A DNA stretch of 64,000 bases from Rotaria sordida (lineage: Eukaryota; Rotifera; Eurotatoria; Philodinida; Philodinidae). The notes beneath the pieces are model-generated. The model worked only from the letters and a program-made list of their open reading frames with translations. It was not told where the DNA came from and did no database searches. A program made the translations under genes and the position numbers. This document shows, piece by piece, positions 1-10,300 of this stretch (positions are counted from its first letter, which is position 1; every line of letters begins with the position of its first letter). The stretch spans positions 124,001 through 188,000 of the forward strand of contig CAJNOL010000200.1 in assembly GCA_905250125.1 (NCBI GenBank), written 5' to 3'.

Positions 1-3000
1 CAGTTTGACCAATAAGACCAGATATAGCTCCAAATACCATTCGTTCTGTTGTAGTAATAGGACGATGAGACTGATAGTCTTGATTTAAGAAAAATAATTT
101 TAATAAAAACTAAGTTTTTTAAATTTTTTTATATTTTCTTACCTAAGCGAATATGTTTGAGAGATTCATAAGTAAAAAAAACACAACCAGAATAAGGTAA
201 TACACCAATCATTGATGATAGTGCACCTCGATATAAGGCTACAACACCTTCAGTTCGTAGAATAATTCGAAAGACGGTGAATAAATTAGTATACCTATGT
301 GAAAAAATTATAAAAAGAATTTTTATATGAAATTTACTGTTAAATATGATTCTATGTAAATTCATAGTTCATTATAAATACTGAAAATAATCTCGATTTG
401 TCATTTATTTACATGATACATTTATTATTAAGCACAGATTAGATGTATAACGAGCGGCTGGCTTTAGTCTCAAACATTTGAAATTGTCCGATAATGGAAA
501 TTGAAATACAAAATCAACTTTTTCTGTTTCTTGTCATAAATAAGCATAACTAATAAACAAAAAAAAAAAACATCATAATCCTGCGTTCATGATCCATTCA
601 TTCTTTAGAGTTTGTCTGGCCCAAGAATCATCATTACTGAAAGTAGAGTCTAAGATCATAAAATACGTTCGAGACACATCTAACTAATCAATACATTATT
701 CCACTCAGCATGTCGTATTATTAGTTAAAACTGAATTACTTTATCTCATACTTACTGAACGAAAAGAAAAAGACGAAGTAGCACAGTAGTCTCTATTAAA
801 TAGTCAAACGTGAACAAAAAAGATAGTAATTCAATGGTCTTATTGATTACTTTATTACTCAAAAAGATTTTTCCTATCTTATAATTGCAAGTAATTAAAT
901 GTAATTGACAAACTACCAAACCAATTTAAAACGGATCTATGAAAATTGGTCGATCCGAATAACAGTCCACAAGTTTATAGTAATACAAAATAAAGTTTTG
1001 TTTTTTTAAAAAAGACATCAATGCAGATGAATAATATAAATCGACACCAACAAACAAAAGGCACAAAATGCTATTGGTAAACTGAAAATCACGACAAACA
1101 AGTACATTTTTCTCTAATATAATTAAGATATGAACTAGAACTTGTTTTCAAAATTAAAATTATTAGATCCACAGATTTTCATGAAATTATACCAAAATTA
1201 ATTCTCATGAAAAAATTGAAACAAGAAAAAACCTATTTTAAATATAGTATACGTCTACATTATTAGATTACTCGGTAAAAGTTAACATCTCATATAGTAA
1301 AGGTATGCAAAAGTTTGCTTAAAATAGTTGATTATGTAGTAATGAGTGAACTTTTCTTTGAGACATTATTTTTGTAAAGCATTACTTTCTCAGTATAGAA
1401 AAAAACTGAAATGACCTTCGATAGTAACAATTTACTCAATAATACTAATAGATGACGCATAAAGAAAGGTTCTCTCAGTGCTTTGCATATTTGCCAGCAG
1501 CCTTTCAACATGATGTGACAATTTTTTTTTTTGATAGATTCCTCGTTCGATTCTCTCCATATTTGCATCTTTCACTTAAACGCAATAGCATACATTATTC
1601 ATTTAATACCAATGAAACGAATACATTACCTTCAAAATTATTTTTTTTTATCAGGCTTTTTGCATTGAGTTTTGTGAGCGACATCATCAACCTTTCTCTT
1701 AATCGTAGAAAATTTTATTCAATTGTCAATTTGAAACTAATTCTAATGAAGTCTTTAAAAGGATCGAAGACTTAACTATTATTATTAATCAGTAAGATAG
1801 AAATTGGTAGAATTCCTTTTTATCATTGTATATATGACCATCTTTGGCATTCTGTCGCTTGTAATTATTCATATGAAAATATTGATTATGTTCCGCATCT
1901 ACTAGAAATACTCATATATTTTGTTTTTCAAAAAAACAACGTTCTCTTCGATGGAATCAAAAGCGAAAGTCATACGCACAAATTTTCAAAGAAACTGTGT
2001 CATTTTCCATCTTACTAATTAGCAATAATAGTTAAGTTTTCGATCCCCTTCTAAAGACTTCATTAGAACTAATTTCGGACTGATAATTGATTGAACTCTT
2101 ATACAATTAAGCAAAAGTCTGATAAAGTCACTCACAAAGTTCAATGCGAAAAGCTTGGTATAAAAAAGAATTTTGTATGTGGTGGATTCTAATTCTATTC
2201 ATTTTATTGGTTCTAAACAAATAAGGTACGCCGTTTCGTTTGAGTGAAAGATGTACATTTGTAGAGAATCAAACAAAGAATCTATCAAAAATAAATTGCC
2301 TTGTAATTTTGTAGGACTGCTGAGAAATATGCAAAAGAAAATACCTAGAGATTCATTCTTTATTCGCAAAGGTGAAAGAGCTAAAGAAATAATAATAAAT
2401 TTTTATTGTTTTTTTCTGTCTCGTAAAAGTCACAATGTCTAGGGAAGTAGTAGACGTTCACTTTTGTTTTACATGTCAAAATGATATCTTTTAAATTTTC
2501 TATTCAATTGAAAACTTTGTTCTATTACTATGAATTTCTCGACTATTATTCATATCGATGAATCTTCATTTTTCCATTCAAAAACGATTTCAAAGACAAA
2601 TAAGAATATAATTAGACAAAAATAATCTGACATTTCATTAGTGAATTTTGCAAATAAAATGCTGAAAATAACATACACAGTTTTGTTAGTTACTGCCATA
2701 CGAGCTCGTGCTAAATCAAGTGGATAAACAATAGTTGATGATGTAAGACCGGCTAACGAACCAGCAATAAATCGACGACCAGGTGTTTTTCTTGAAATAA
2801 ATATTAATCAATTCAATAAACAATATTATTGATTTTAATAGATATCTTACTCATATTTATCTGTATTAAGAAGACGTTTCCATTGTTCATGAGCTGTAAA
2901 ATAAATGGCTGCTGCAGGTATAACACGAGCTAAATTTGCTGAATTTCCTCGATATAAACGAATAAAACCTTCGTTTCGATATGTGTCTTGTATAAATTTA

Positions 3001-3382
3001 AAACAACGACTATAACTAAATTTATCTCTTCTAACTAAAAGAAAATTTCATTTAGAATAGTTTTTATTTTTCGACAAGTTTTTAACCTTGAAAATTAATT
3101 TTAGCTCGATCAAATGGCGCAATTATTGTTTTAGCTGTAGCACCTTAAAAAGAAAAAAAAAATTTAAGTCAATAATCAAATTAAAATTAACTTTTCTCTT
3201 GAATTTTTCTTATTTATTTTACCTGCAAAAGCACCAGCAATTAATGAAGTTATAACTTTTTGCGTATTAGAAAGCTGGATTTAAAGAAACAAAAATGAAA
3301 AAAATAGTTTTAAAAATGAATTCTTGATATTATTTTGTTTTTTTCTTCATACCGATGTAGTTTCGTTTTGATCGTTGCTCAT
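1..3382 (-). CDS. SLC25A42-like mitochondrial carrier (3' end outside window)
   Basis: Mitochondrial inner-membrane solute carrier, most like SLC25A42, which carries coenzyme A and adenine nucleotides. Exons on the minus strand: 3382-3353 (ATG), 3274-3223, 3143-3087, 3034-2851, 2790-2677, 294-143 and 78-1 (cut by the window edge). All junctions are GT-AG and keep phase. About 222 of the roughly 320 residues expected are present. Seen: carrier signature PFDRAKINFQ at the end of helix 1, LYRGNSANLARVIPAAAIYF in repeat 1, YPLDLARARMAVTN in repeat 2, then TTERMVFGAISGLIGQ. These align motif by motif with SLC25A42 as I remember it. The start (MSNDQNETTS) is in a 30-nt exon. The intron 295-2676 is unusually long and holds an inverted-repeat element. 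The gene is head-to-head with the SLC35-type gene at 3794. The family is sure; the exact paralogue is likely. Confidence 0.85.
1345..2475. repeat. Diverged foldback (inverted-repeat) element in carrier intron
   Basis: About 1345-1790 and 2030-2475 are imperfect inverted copies around a centre near 1910. For example, 1746-1769 (tctaatgaagtctttaaaag) reappears reverse-complemented at 2050-2075. The translated shadows of the two arms also match in reversed orientation (ESNEESIK and ESNKESIK). No transposase is seen. It is probably a degenerate non-autonomous DNA element, and its termini are not resolved. Confidence 0.6.
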
Positions 3383-3793
3383 CTGTATAGAAACTATTCT
3401 TCATGTTTTGAAATAATAAACATCAATTATAAATTTTCATTCAATAACATACGAGAAAAATTGAACTATCTAGAAAAATTAAAAATAATCAAATAGACTC
3501 AACAGATATTTGTGTATTGAAAAAAACCAAGAAAAAAAAATTCTCAAATCTTTTTTATTTATAATTCAAACTAAAGTGACATTCAGATGAATATTAATTT
3601 GATTTATTGATATTCTATGCATAAACAATTGCAACTATTTTTTTTTGTTGTTCTATCCACGTTATTTGCGCATTATCAATTGGCATTTTGATAACTAAGA
3701 CTAAAAAGGTATAATCATAGATTAAAACCTGCGCATATGTCTATGTATATAAGTGTAATAGTCGTAAAGATCAAAACATAAAACGAAAAGTTG
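3383..3793. promoter_or_regulatory. Bidirectional promoter region between carrier and SLC35-like gene
   Basis: 411 bp separate two divergent start codons. A TATA-like TATATAAG lies at 3746-3753, about 41 nt before the plus-strand ATG. Nothing comparable is obvious on the minus side. The promoter role is inferred from position only. Confidence 0.35.
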
Positions 3794-5053
3794 ATGGAAA
3801 GGAGGCAACGTTCGTATACAATTGATTCAATATCACCAACTCCACAGGAAGCTGCAGCTGGTCTTGATCCATTAGTTCAATCGATTAATGATCAAGATGG
3901 TGCACCAGTGTATGTTCGTCGACGATCATCAATTTTCTATGTACCTGATATTCAAATACATGAAAATGAGGAAAAACCTAGTGATGAAAAGAAATTAAAT
4001 CCTCTTGTAAGATGTTTCACTTATACGGAACGTTTTTCGGGTATTTTGTATGCTTTAGTTGCATCATTATTATTTACATGTTCAAATTTTGCATTAAAAC
4101 AACTTGATATTGTTCTACTTAATGCTTTTATGATTCGATTGTTTGTTCAAGCATTACTATCACTTGGCTTTATTATTTATAAAGGTTATCGTCCATGTCA
4201 TGATTCTAATGGATTACTAATATTTATACGTTCTCTTTTTGCTGCTGCCGGTAGTATATCTTTTTATCTTAGTTTGTCTATTCTTCCTCTACCTGATGTA
4301 ACAACAATTCGATATACACAAGTTGTTTGGACAGCAGTTCTTGCTGTATTCATATTTCATGAACGTATTAATTTACCAACTATCATAGCATGTATATTAA
4401 CACTTGGTGGTGTTGTATGTGTAGCTCAACCAACATTTCTTTTTCCACAATCAAAAATACAAAATGAAACTTTACAAAATATATCAACACTTAACAATAA
4501 TAATAATAATAATAATAATAATCATTTAACTGGTATGTTATTTGCACTTTTATGTGCAATATCAATTTCAATGAGTATTGCTTTAAATAAAAAATTAATT
4601 CTAAAAAATGTTCGACAAAGTATAATAATGTTTTATTTTCTATTTATAACACTTATTGTATGTATTATAATTCAAATTTATTATTGGAATTTTTCGAAAT
4701 CGAAACATAAAAGATTTAATTTTAAAATAATTCTTTTTAAAAAAGATTATATATTTGCAACAATTATTTCTATATTCCAACTATTTCCAATGATATTAGC
4801 ACAAAAATCACTTAAACGTGAACATCCATCAATTGTTACTGTTGTACAATCATCTGATATACTTTTTGCTATTATACTTCAAAATATATTTTCATCAATT
4901 AAAACTAATTTACTTGCATTAATTGGATCAATACTTGTTCTTACTAGTATTTTTATTGTTGGTGGGCATAAACTTTGGTTAGATCGACAAAGTCGTACTT
5001 ATATACCTGCGTCAACACAAGAAAATGTACTTAAAGTTGAAACAAAAAATTAA
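3794..5053 (+). CDS. SLC35G/EamA-type transporter, copy 1
   Basis: Single-exon multipass membrane protein of 419 residues in the drug/metabolite transporter superfamily (EamA, SLC35G-like). I place the start at the ATG at 3794; the TTG at 3791 is not needed. The N-terminal ~80 residues are hydrophilic. About ten hydrophobic segments follow, arranged as two EamA repeats. Typical family stretches are RYTQVVWTAVLAVFIFHER closing repeat 1 and HPSIVTVVQSSDILFAIILQ in repeat 2. A polyasparagine run from an AAT repeat sits in the central loop (about 4494-4522). The substrate is unknown; SLC35G members are mostly orphan transporters. It is about 320 bp upstream of a paralogue in the same orientation, so this is a tandem duplication. 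Confidence 0.85.
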   Translation: MERRQRSYTIDSISPTPQEAAAGLDPLVQSINDQDGAPVYVRRRSSIFYVPDIQIHENEEKPSDEKKLNPLVRCFTYTERFSGILYALVASLLFTCSNFALKQLDIVLLNAFMIRLFVQALLSLGFIIYKGYRPCHDSNGLLIFIRSLFAAAGSISFYLSLSILPLPDVTTIRYTQVVWTAVLAVFIFHERINLPTIIACILTLGGVVCVAQPTFLFPQSKIQNETLQNISTLNNNNNNNNNNHLTGMLFALLCAISISMSIALNKKLILKNVRQSIIMFYFLFITLIVCIIIQIYYWNFSKSKHKRFNFKIILFKKDYIFATIISIFQLFPMILAQKSLKREHPSIVTVVQSSDILFAIILQNIFSSIKTNLLALIGSILVLTSIFIVGGHKLWLDRQSRTYIPASTQENVLKVETKN

Positions 5054-5373
5054 TAAATAATTTTTATTATTATCATTCTAGCTTACATAATTTAAATAAA
5101 TTTTATATCGGAAAAAAAAACCGATTATCTTTGTTGTCGGCATCCATCAAAAATGCATGCACTGACAACATGACTATTTTCATAGTTCAAAAAATACCGA
5201 GAGTGCAAACATTGAAGAAAAGAAAGAAAAGAAAGTATATTTATTGGTCTGGTAGCAGATGCTGGTTTTTTTGTGCCCAGTGCTCGCAGAAAAAAACAAG
5301 AACGAGAGAGAAAAAAATCTTAATAGTATTATGCTAAAGGAAAAAGAAAGCAACATAGAGAATTGATTATATC
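5054..5373. other. Spacer between tandem transporters
   Basis: 320 bp between the two transporter genes. A 68-codon open frame here has no recognisable domain and is lysine-rich and low-complexity, so I see no gene. It should hold the 3' end of copy 1 and the promoter of copy 2. Confidence 0.4.
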
Positions 5374-6621
5374 ATGAAACAAGACGTGTATGTTAAAGAC
5401 GAAAATGCGCCTGTTGATCCTATCCTAACAAGCAGAAAAGTCTCAATCAATGAGAATATTATTCAAGGTATTGATCCATTAATTGAACCATTAATCGATG
5501 CAGATGAATTAGAAGTCAATGAAAATAATGATGGAAAATTAAATAACCTTGAAAGAAAATTTTCATCAATTTTAAGTATTCATTCTCATCGACCGAATGA
5601 AACAAATTCATTTTCTCAAACAACTCATCGATGTAAAGGAATGTTTTATGCACTTCTTGGTTCATCTCTTTTTACATGTTCTGGTTTTATAATAAAACAA
5701 TTACGTGTGGATTTTTTTGATGCATTACTTTGTCGATTTATTGTACAAACATTTATTCTTAGTTTGTTTATCATTTACAAACGATATAAAATACTACGTG
5801 GTTCATTTAATTTAATTCTTCTACAAATTATTCGTACAATTTTAGCTTCAAGCGGTTTATTTCTCTTCTTTTTAAGTTATCGTTATATTCCATTACCAGA
5901 TTTAACAACATTTCGATATACACAAGTTATTTGGACAACAATTCTAGCTATGATTATTTTACATGAACGTATATCAATACCAATTGTATTAGCTACTATA
6001 TTAACATTAATCGGTGTTGTATGTGTTGCACAACCGACATTTTTATTTGGTAATTATCAACAATTATCTGATATAAATGAAACTATAAATAATAATCTCA
6101 ATAATATTAATTTGGAATCTAATAAATCTTATCGATTTCTAGGACTTTGTCTTGCACTTGCTTGTGCATTAGCAATATCCGCTAATATTGTACTTAATAA
6201 AAAATTATTAGTATTAAAATTTCCTCAAAGTATTCTTATGTTTCATTTTTCATTTTTAAGTTTATCTATACTTATTATTAATCACATACGTAATCGTTTT
6301 ATTCTTCATAAGTATTCAAATCATTCAATGTTTACTTGGCAATTTTTTCTAGCTGCATTTGTTTCCTTAATACAATTATTTTCTTCAACAGTAACACAAA
6401 AAGCAATTAAACTTGAACATCCATCAATTATTTCTGTTGTACAATCATCCGATATATTATTTGCTATTATACTTCAAAATTTAGTTGCAAATGAAAAATC
6501 AAATTGGCTAGTTATAATTGGTTCAATATTAGTTACAACAAGTATTTTACTTGTTGGAATACATAAATTTTGGAATGATCGAAATAAATTATTACAAGAA
6601 ATGAATAATCCAAAAGTATAA
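5374..6621 (+). CDS. SLC35G/EamA-type transporter, copy 2
   Basis: Single-exon 415-residue paralogue of the gene at 3794, with the same plan: a hydrophilic N-terminal ~85 residues, then about ten transmembrane segments in two EamA repeats. Shared family stretches include RYTQVIWTTILAMIILHER and HPSIISVVQSSDILFAIILQ, followed by a short charged C-terminus. The pair is nearly invariant around the end of repeat 1 (GVVCVAQPTFLF in both), while N-termini and loops have diverged, so this is not a very recent duplication. The substrate cannot be read from sequence. It ends about 750 bp before the convergent 3' end of the kindlin gene. Confidence 0.85.
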   Translation: MKQDVYVKDENAPVDPILTSRKVSINENIIQGIDPLIEPLIDADELEVNENNDGKLNNLERKFSSILSIHSHRPNETNSFSQTTHRCKGMFYALLGSSLFTCSGFIIKQLRVDFFDALLCRFIVQTFILSLFIIYKRYKILRGSFNLILLQIIRTILASSGLFLFFLSYRYIPLPDLTTFRYTQVIWTTILAMIILHERISIPIVLATILTLIGVVCVAQPTFLFGNYQQLSDINETINNNLNNINLESNKSYRFLGLCLALACALAISANIVLNKKLLVLKFPQSILMFHFSFLSLSILIINHIRNRFILHKYSNHSMFTWQFFLAAFVSLIQLFSSTVTQKAIKLEHPSIISVVQSSDILFAIILQNLVANEKSNWLVIIGSILVTTSILLVGIHKFWNDRNKLLQEMNNPKV

Positions 6622-7369
6622 AACTAGAAATTTTTCTTAATTACATCAATTTAGTTAATCTACCTGTTATGAAATTTATTCGTTAGATAAACTTGCCGTT
6701 TGAAAATTAAGTTTGGTTATTTTCTAAATAAAAATAAATCTTTTTTAAATAATATTTATTAGAAAAGTTTTTGGAAGAAAAACACCAGCTATTCAAACTT
6801 ATTTCGAAAACAAAATGTCGGATTAATTTGGATTTTTAGATTAGAAAATCATCCTATATATATATATTACTCATCATTCACAACTTAAGATGAACTGCTC
6901 TGTTTTTTAAGAAAAATTATTTATAATATTTTTCGTTACATATACAACGAATAAATACTTCAATTATATTCTCAGAACATACCAATATTTTAATCATATG
7001 AAACATGAATTTTATTATGTTCAAGATTCATTTGATTGATTGAAATCGATACAAACATGATAACCATATACAATTGATCAGATCATATTAAATAAAAATC
7101 TAAAACATATTCTACACAAATGATTGATACATAATAGAAATCGATTCGATTATACATCAAAAAAAAAAAAGAGCAATAATGAACACTAAACTATCAAAAT
7201 TTATAATAAAAGAAATGATTAAAAAGAAAAATTATCTTGACATATTCGAAATGAAAAAAAAAAACAAGACTTCAAAAACATGCTGAGAGAAAAAACAACT
7301 AGATCAGATAAATGACATTAGCATTGAAATAAAAAACAAATGAAAAAAAAACAAAAAAACAACATCCAT
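6622..7369. other. Convergent 3' intergenic region
   Basis: AT-rich spacer between the transporter stop and the kindlin stop. AATAAA-like polyadenylation motifs occur on both sides (for example near 6727-6740). No gene or clear repeat was seen. Confidence 0.35.
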
Positions 7370-10300
7370 CTAACTATAAGCAGCAGTAAGTCGTTGGAAA
7401 AGTGTTTCTTGTTGAAGTGGATCATTATTATCAGACATTGTTGTTGTTGTTAATCGCATAGCCAAAAAAATGTATGCACCAATAAATTCATGTATACATT
7501 TACTTTCAATACCATATAATGGTAAAAAATGTATTATTTCACCATCAAATTCAATTGTTACTAATTTATTTTCCCAATTAACATTCCATGAATGCATTCG
7601 AGATATCCACCACGTTTTTAATGTATCACCTGTTAATGTCATACGTAAAAGACGATTTGAAGCAATACCAAGTAATTCCTATATATGAAGAAAAAAAAGT
7701 ATATAAAGAAAAAAAATTCGTTTTTTCTTTTACTTCTTTTTTATTTGAATCTTTAAATTTAACAATAAATGTTGTTATACCAAATTCAGGTAAAGCTTGC
7801 CATGCTTTTAAATAACGTAATTTAGCTTCTATACCATCTAAATTACTAACAGTTGCATGTGCTTCAAGGATTCGTTCAGTTAACTAAAATAGAAAATATC
7901 ATTTTTTTTTCTTTTTGTGTTACAACCGTCTTCATTCAGATAAATAAAAAAAGTCAATCAATGCGAAGAACACATCGATATTAGAAAGAATACCCCTAGG
8001 TTTCAGTTACCTTGCGGTAAAGAGTGTTGAGTTTAGCAACAGATTCAATAGCGCGAAATCTTAACATAGTATACTATCGGACGGATGATTCGAGACAAAT
8101 AGTCGTTAGTGATTTGTGCAGGCTCACTCCATGGCTGGTAATACTGAGGTTTGTACACAGTATCTTGTGAATACTTGTCGAACAAATGTAATTATTCAAC
8201 TATGGCAGTTCAGATCGATATTAACAATGGAATTTTTCGTACTATAGATTAAAATGATGAACCATGTTGATTCGCATCAAATGATCATTCTCATTGTCAA
8301 ACTAACAAATTAAAATATAAGCTGCTCATGGCAAAGTTATTCTTATTCATTTTTGTATACAATCATCAAATTTTTCAGGATGTGAATTTTAAGAACTATA
8401 CAAACAATTATTTACCATATATAGAATAACCTTTGTCATGTGTAGCTAACATTTTAAATTCATTCATTTGATGGTGAGTTACACTATGATAGTTTTCAGA
8501 TTTTACAATAAATAGATTGATATATATATATACATTCATCAACAAAACTTATTTCTTTGTTGAATCCTTCGAAATGCTTATTTGATTATTCTTCAATCAA
8601 GAAATTCATTCAGATTAATATAAACAGCCAAAATTTTATAAATTTTCTCTTTCTGTTTATAAATAATTCGATACCGTTTCATTTCAAAGGAAAGTTTTTT
8701 CAAATCTTAGATCTGATGATTATTACAAATATAATCACATGCTTCTGACTGTACCAAAGAATAGCTATTGTACTTCAATGTATACACTATGTATGATGAA
8801 AAAAAAATAGAAATTTACTATCTCTTCCCGTGTCAATCAATGCTCTAAAATAGCATCTATCAATGCTAAGGTCATCAAGAACGTAGCGATATTATCAATA
8901 ATATTAGACAAAAACACCACTAGAGAACATTTTAGTACGAAACACTCATATGCTTGATTTGTATGCGCATATGTGTTTGTTTGTGTATGTCTTGTTTTTT
9001 TCTTCCTCTTCTTATTTTTCTTTTTTGTTGTCTTTTCCGCTGGATTATCTCTTTCATCATCGTCATTATCTATCGCATATCTTTTTTTTGTTGTCGAGAA
9101 TCATCGAAATTCTCACATTTATTCTTGATTATTGCGCAGTTGAGGAAAAAAACAAGATGTATGACGTCAAATACTTTGTTTTATATTAAGCTTATTTCAA
9201 ATAGAAGAGATTTATTCAAATTACCTCTTTTATTATCTTTATTGATTTCTTTTAGTCTGTATAGACTTCTATGTTTCAATAGTGAATAAAACAGATCGTT
9301 TTCTTTCTAATCAATGAACTAGATTAATTCAAGAAAAAAAAGCCTTATTGATTTGATTATATTGCTTCTATAACAATCACATTCATTTATTTACAAGCAA
9401 TATAATCTCTATTTGATTAGAGCAACATTTGAATAAGTACTTGATAGGTTTTTTTGTTTAATGAAATATAATCTGAAAAAAGTGTTGAGGTATAACAGTA
9501 GAATCATGTTTCATATTTTTATCTCACAAAGTTTGTACTAACAAGCTTTTTATTCTATATACGACTTAATTATTCATTAAAAATGATAATTATTTCAAAA
9601 AAAAATCTTGTATGCATCGTATCTGACATGATTAGAAAGACCTTTTAATATATCATGCCTTCGAAATGCATTATTCTATATGGAAATGCCTTTAGCGATG
9701 ATTCATAGATATTAAATCGAATCAATCACTCTGAATATTTCCAAAAAAAAACATTTCTGTTGATATTTAATTAGTTAATTATGTATGAAAAATTCAAACT
9801 AACCTGTTTTGTTTTATATTTTTTAACAAATTTAGCTGATACAAAATTTTCTGGTTGAATATCAAATTTTGTTTGTTGATGATTTGATGATGATGATGAC
9901 GATGATGATGATGATGGTCGTTGCATATTTAGTAAAGCTAAAATTGATTCACGTTCAGTTTCATAAGATGATTCACCAATTGATCGACCTTTAGATGCAA
10001 GACGAAAAGCAGCCATCCATTTAGCATATTGTTCATCCTCAAAAAAGACAATCATAATAATAATTTTAAATAAAAAGAAAAAAAAATATATATAACATAC
10101 TGTTGAACAACGAATTAATATTTCATTCATTCCATCAATAGATGGTATCAATAAACGAATAGCATATTTTTTTGATGATATATTCACATCAGGTAAAACT
10201 TCACAACCTTTAAGTGAAATTTTTTCTATAGGTGTACTACGTTGTTGAGATTCATTTGTATAATAAGTTAATTGAATATCTCGCATAACAAACCAATAAC

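Noticed and set aside
1332..2442. Open frames of 60-107 codons on both strands
   Set aside because: They mirror each other because the region is an inverted repeat in an intron. No domain or coding bias.
3791..3793. TTG as start codon of transporter copy 1
   Set aside because: An ATG follows immediately and non-ATG starts are not expected in an animal nuclear gene.
5131..5337. 68-codon ORF between the two transporters
   Set aside because: Low-complexity, Lys/Arg-rich, with no domain or homologue recognised.
8950..9289. Overlapping 79- and 111-codon ORFs
   Set aside because: They lie in kindlin intron 8 (7884-9803). The hydrophobic, T-rich translation is typical of poly-pyrimidine sequence.
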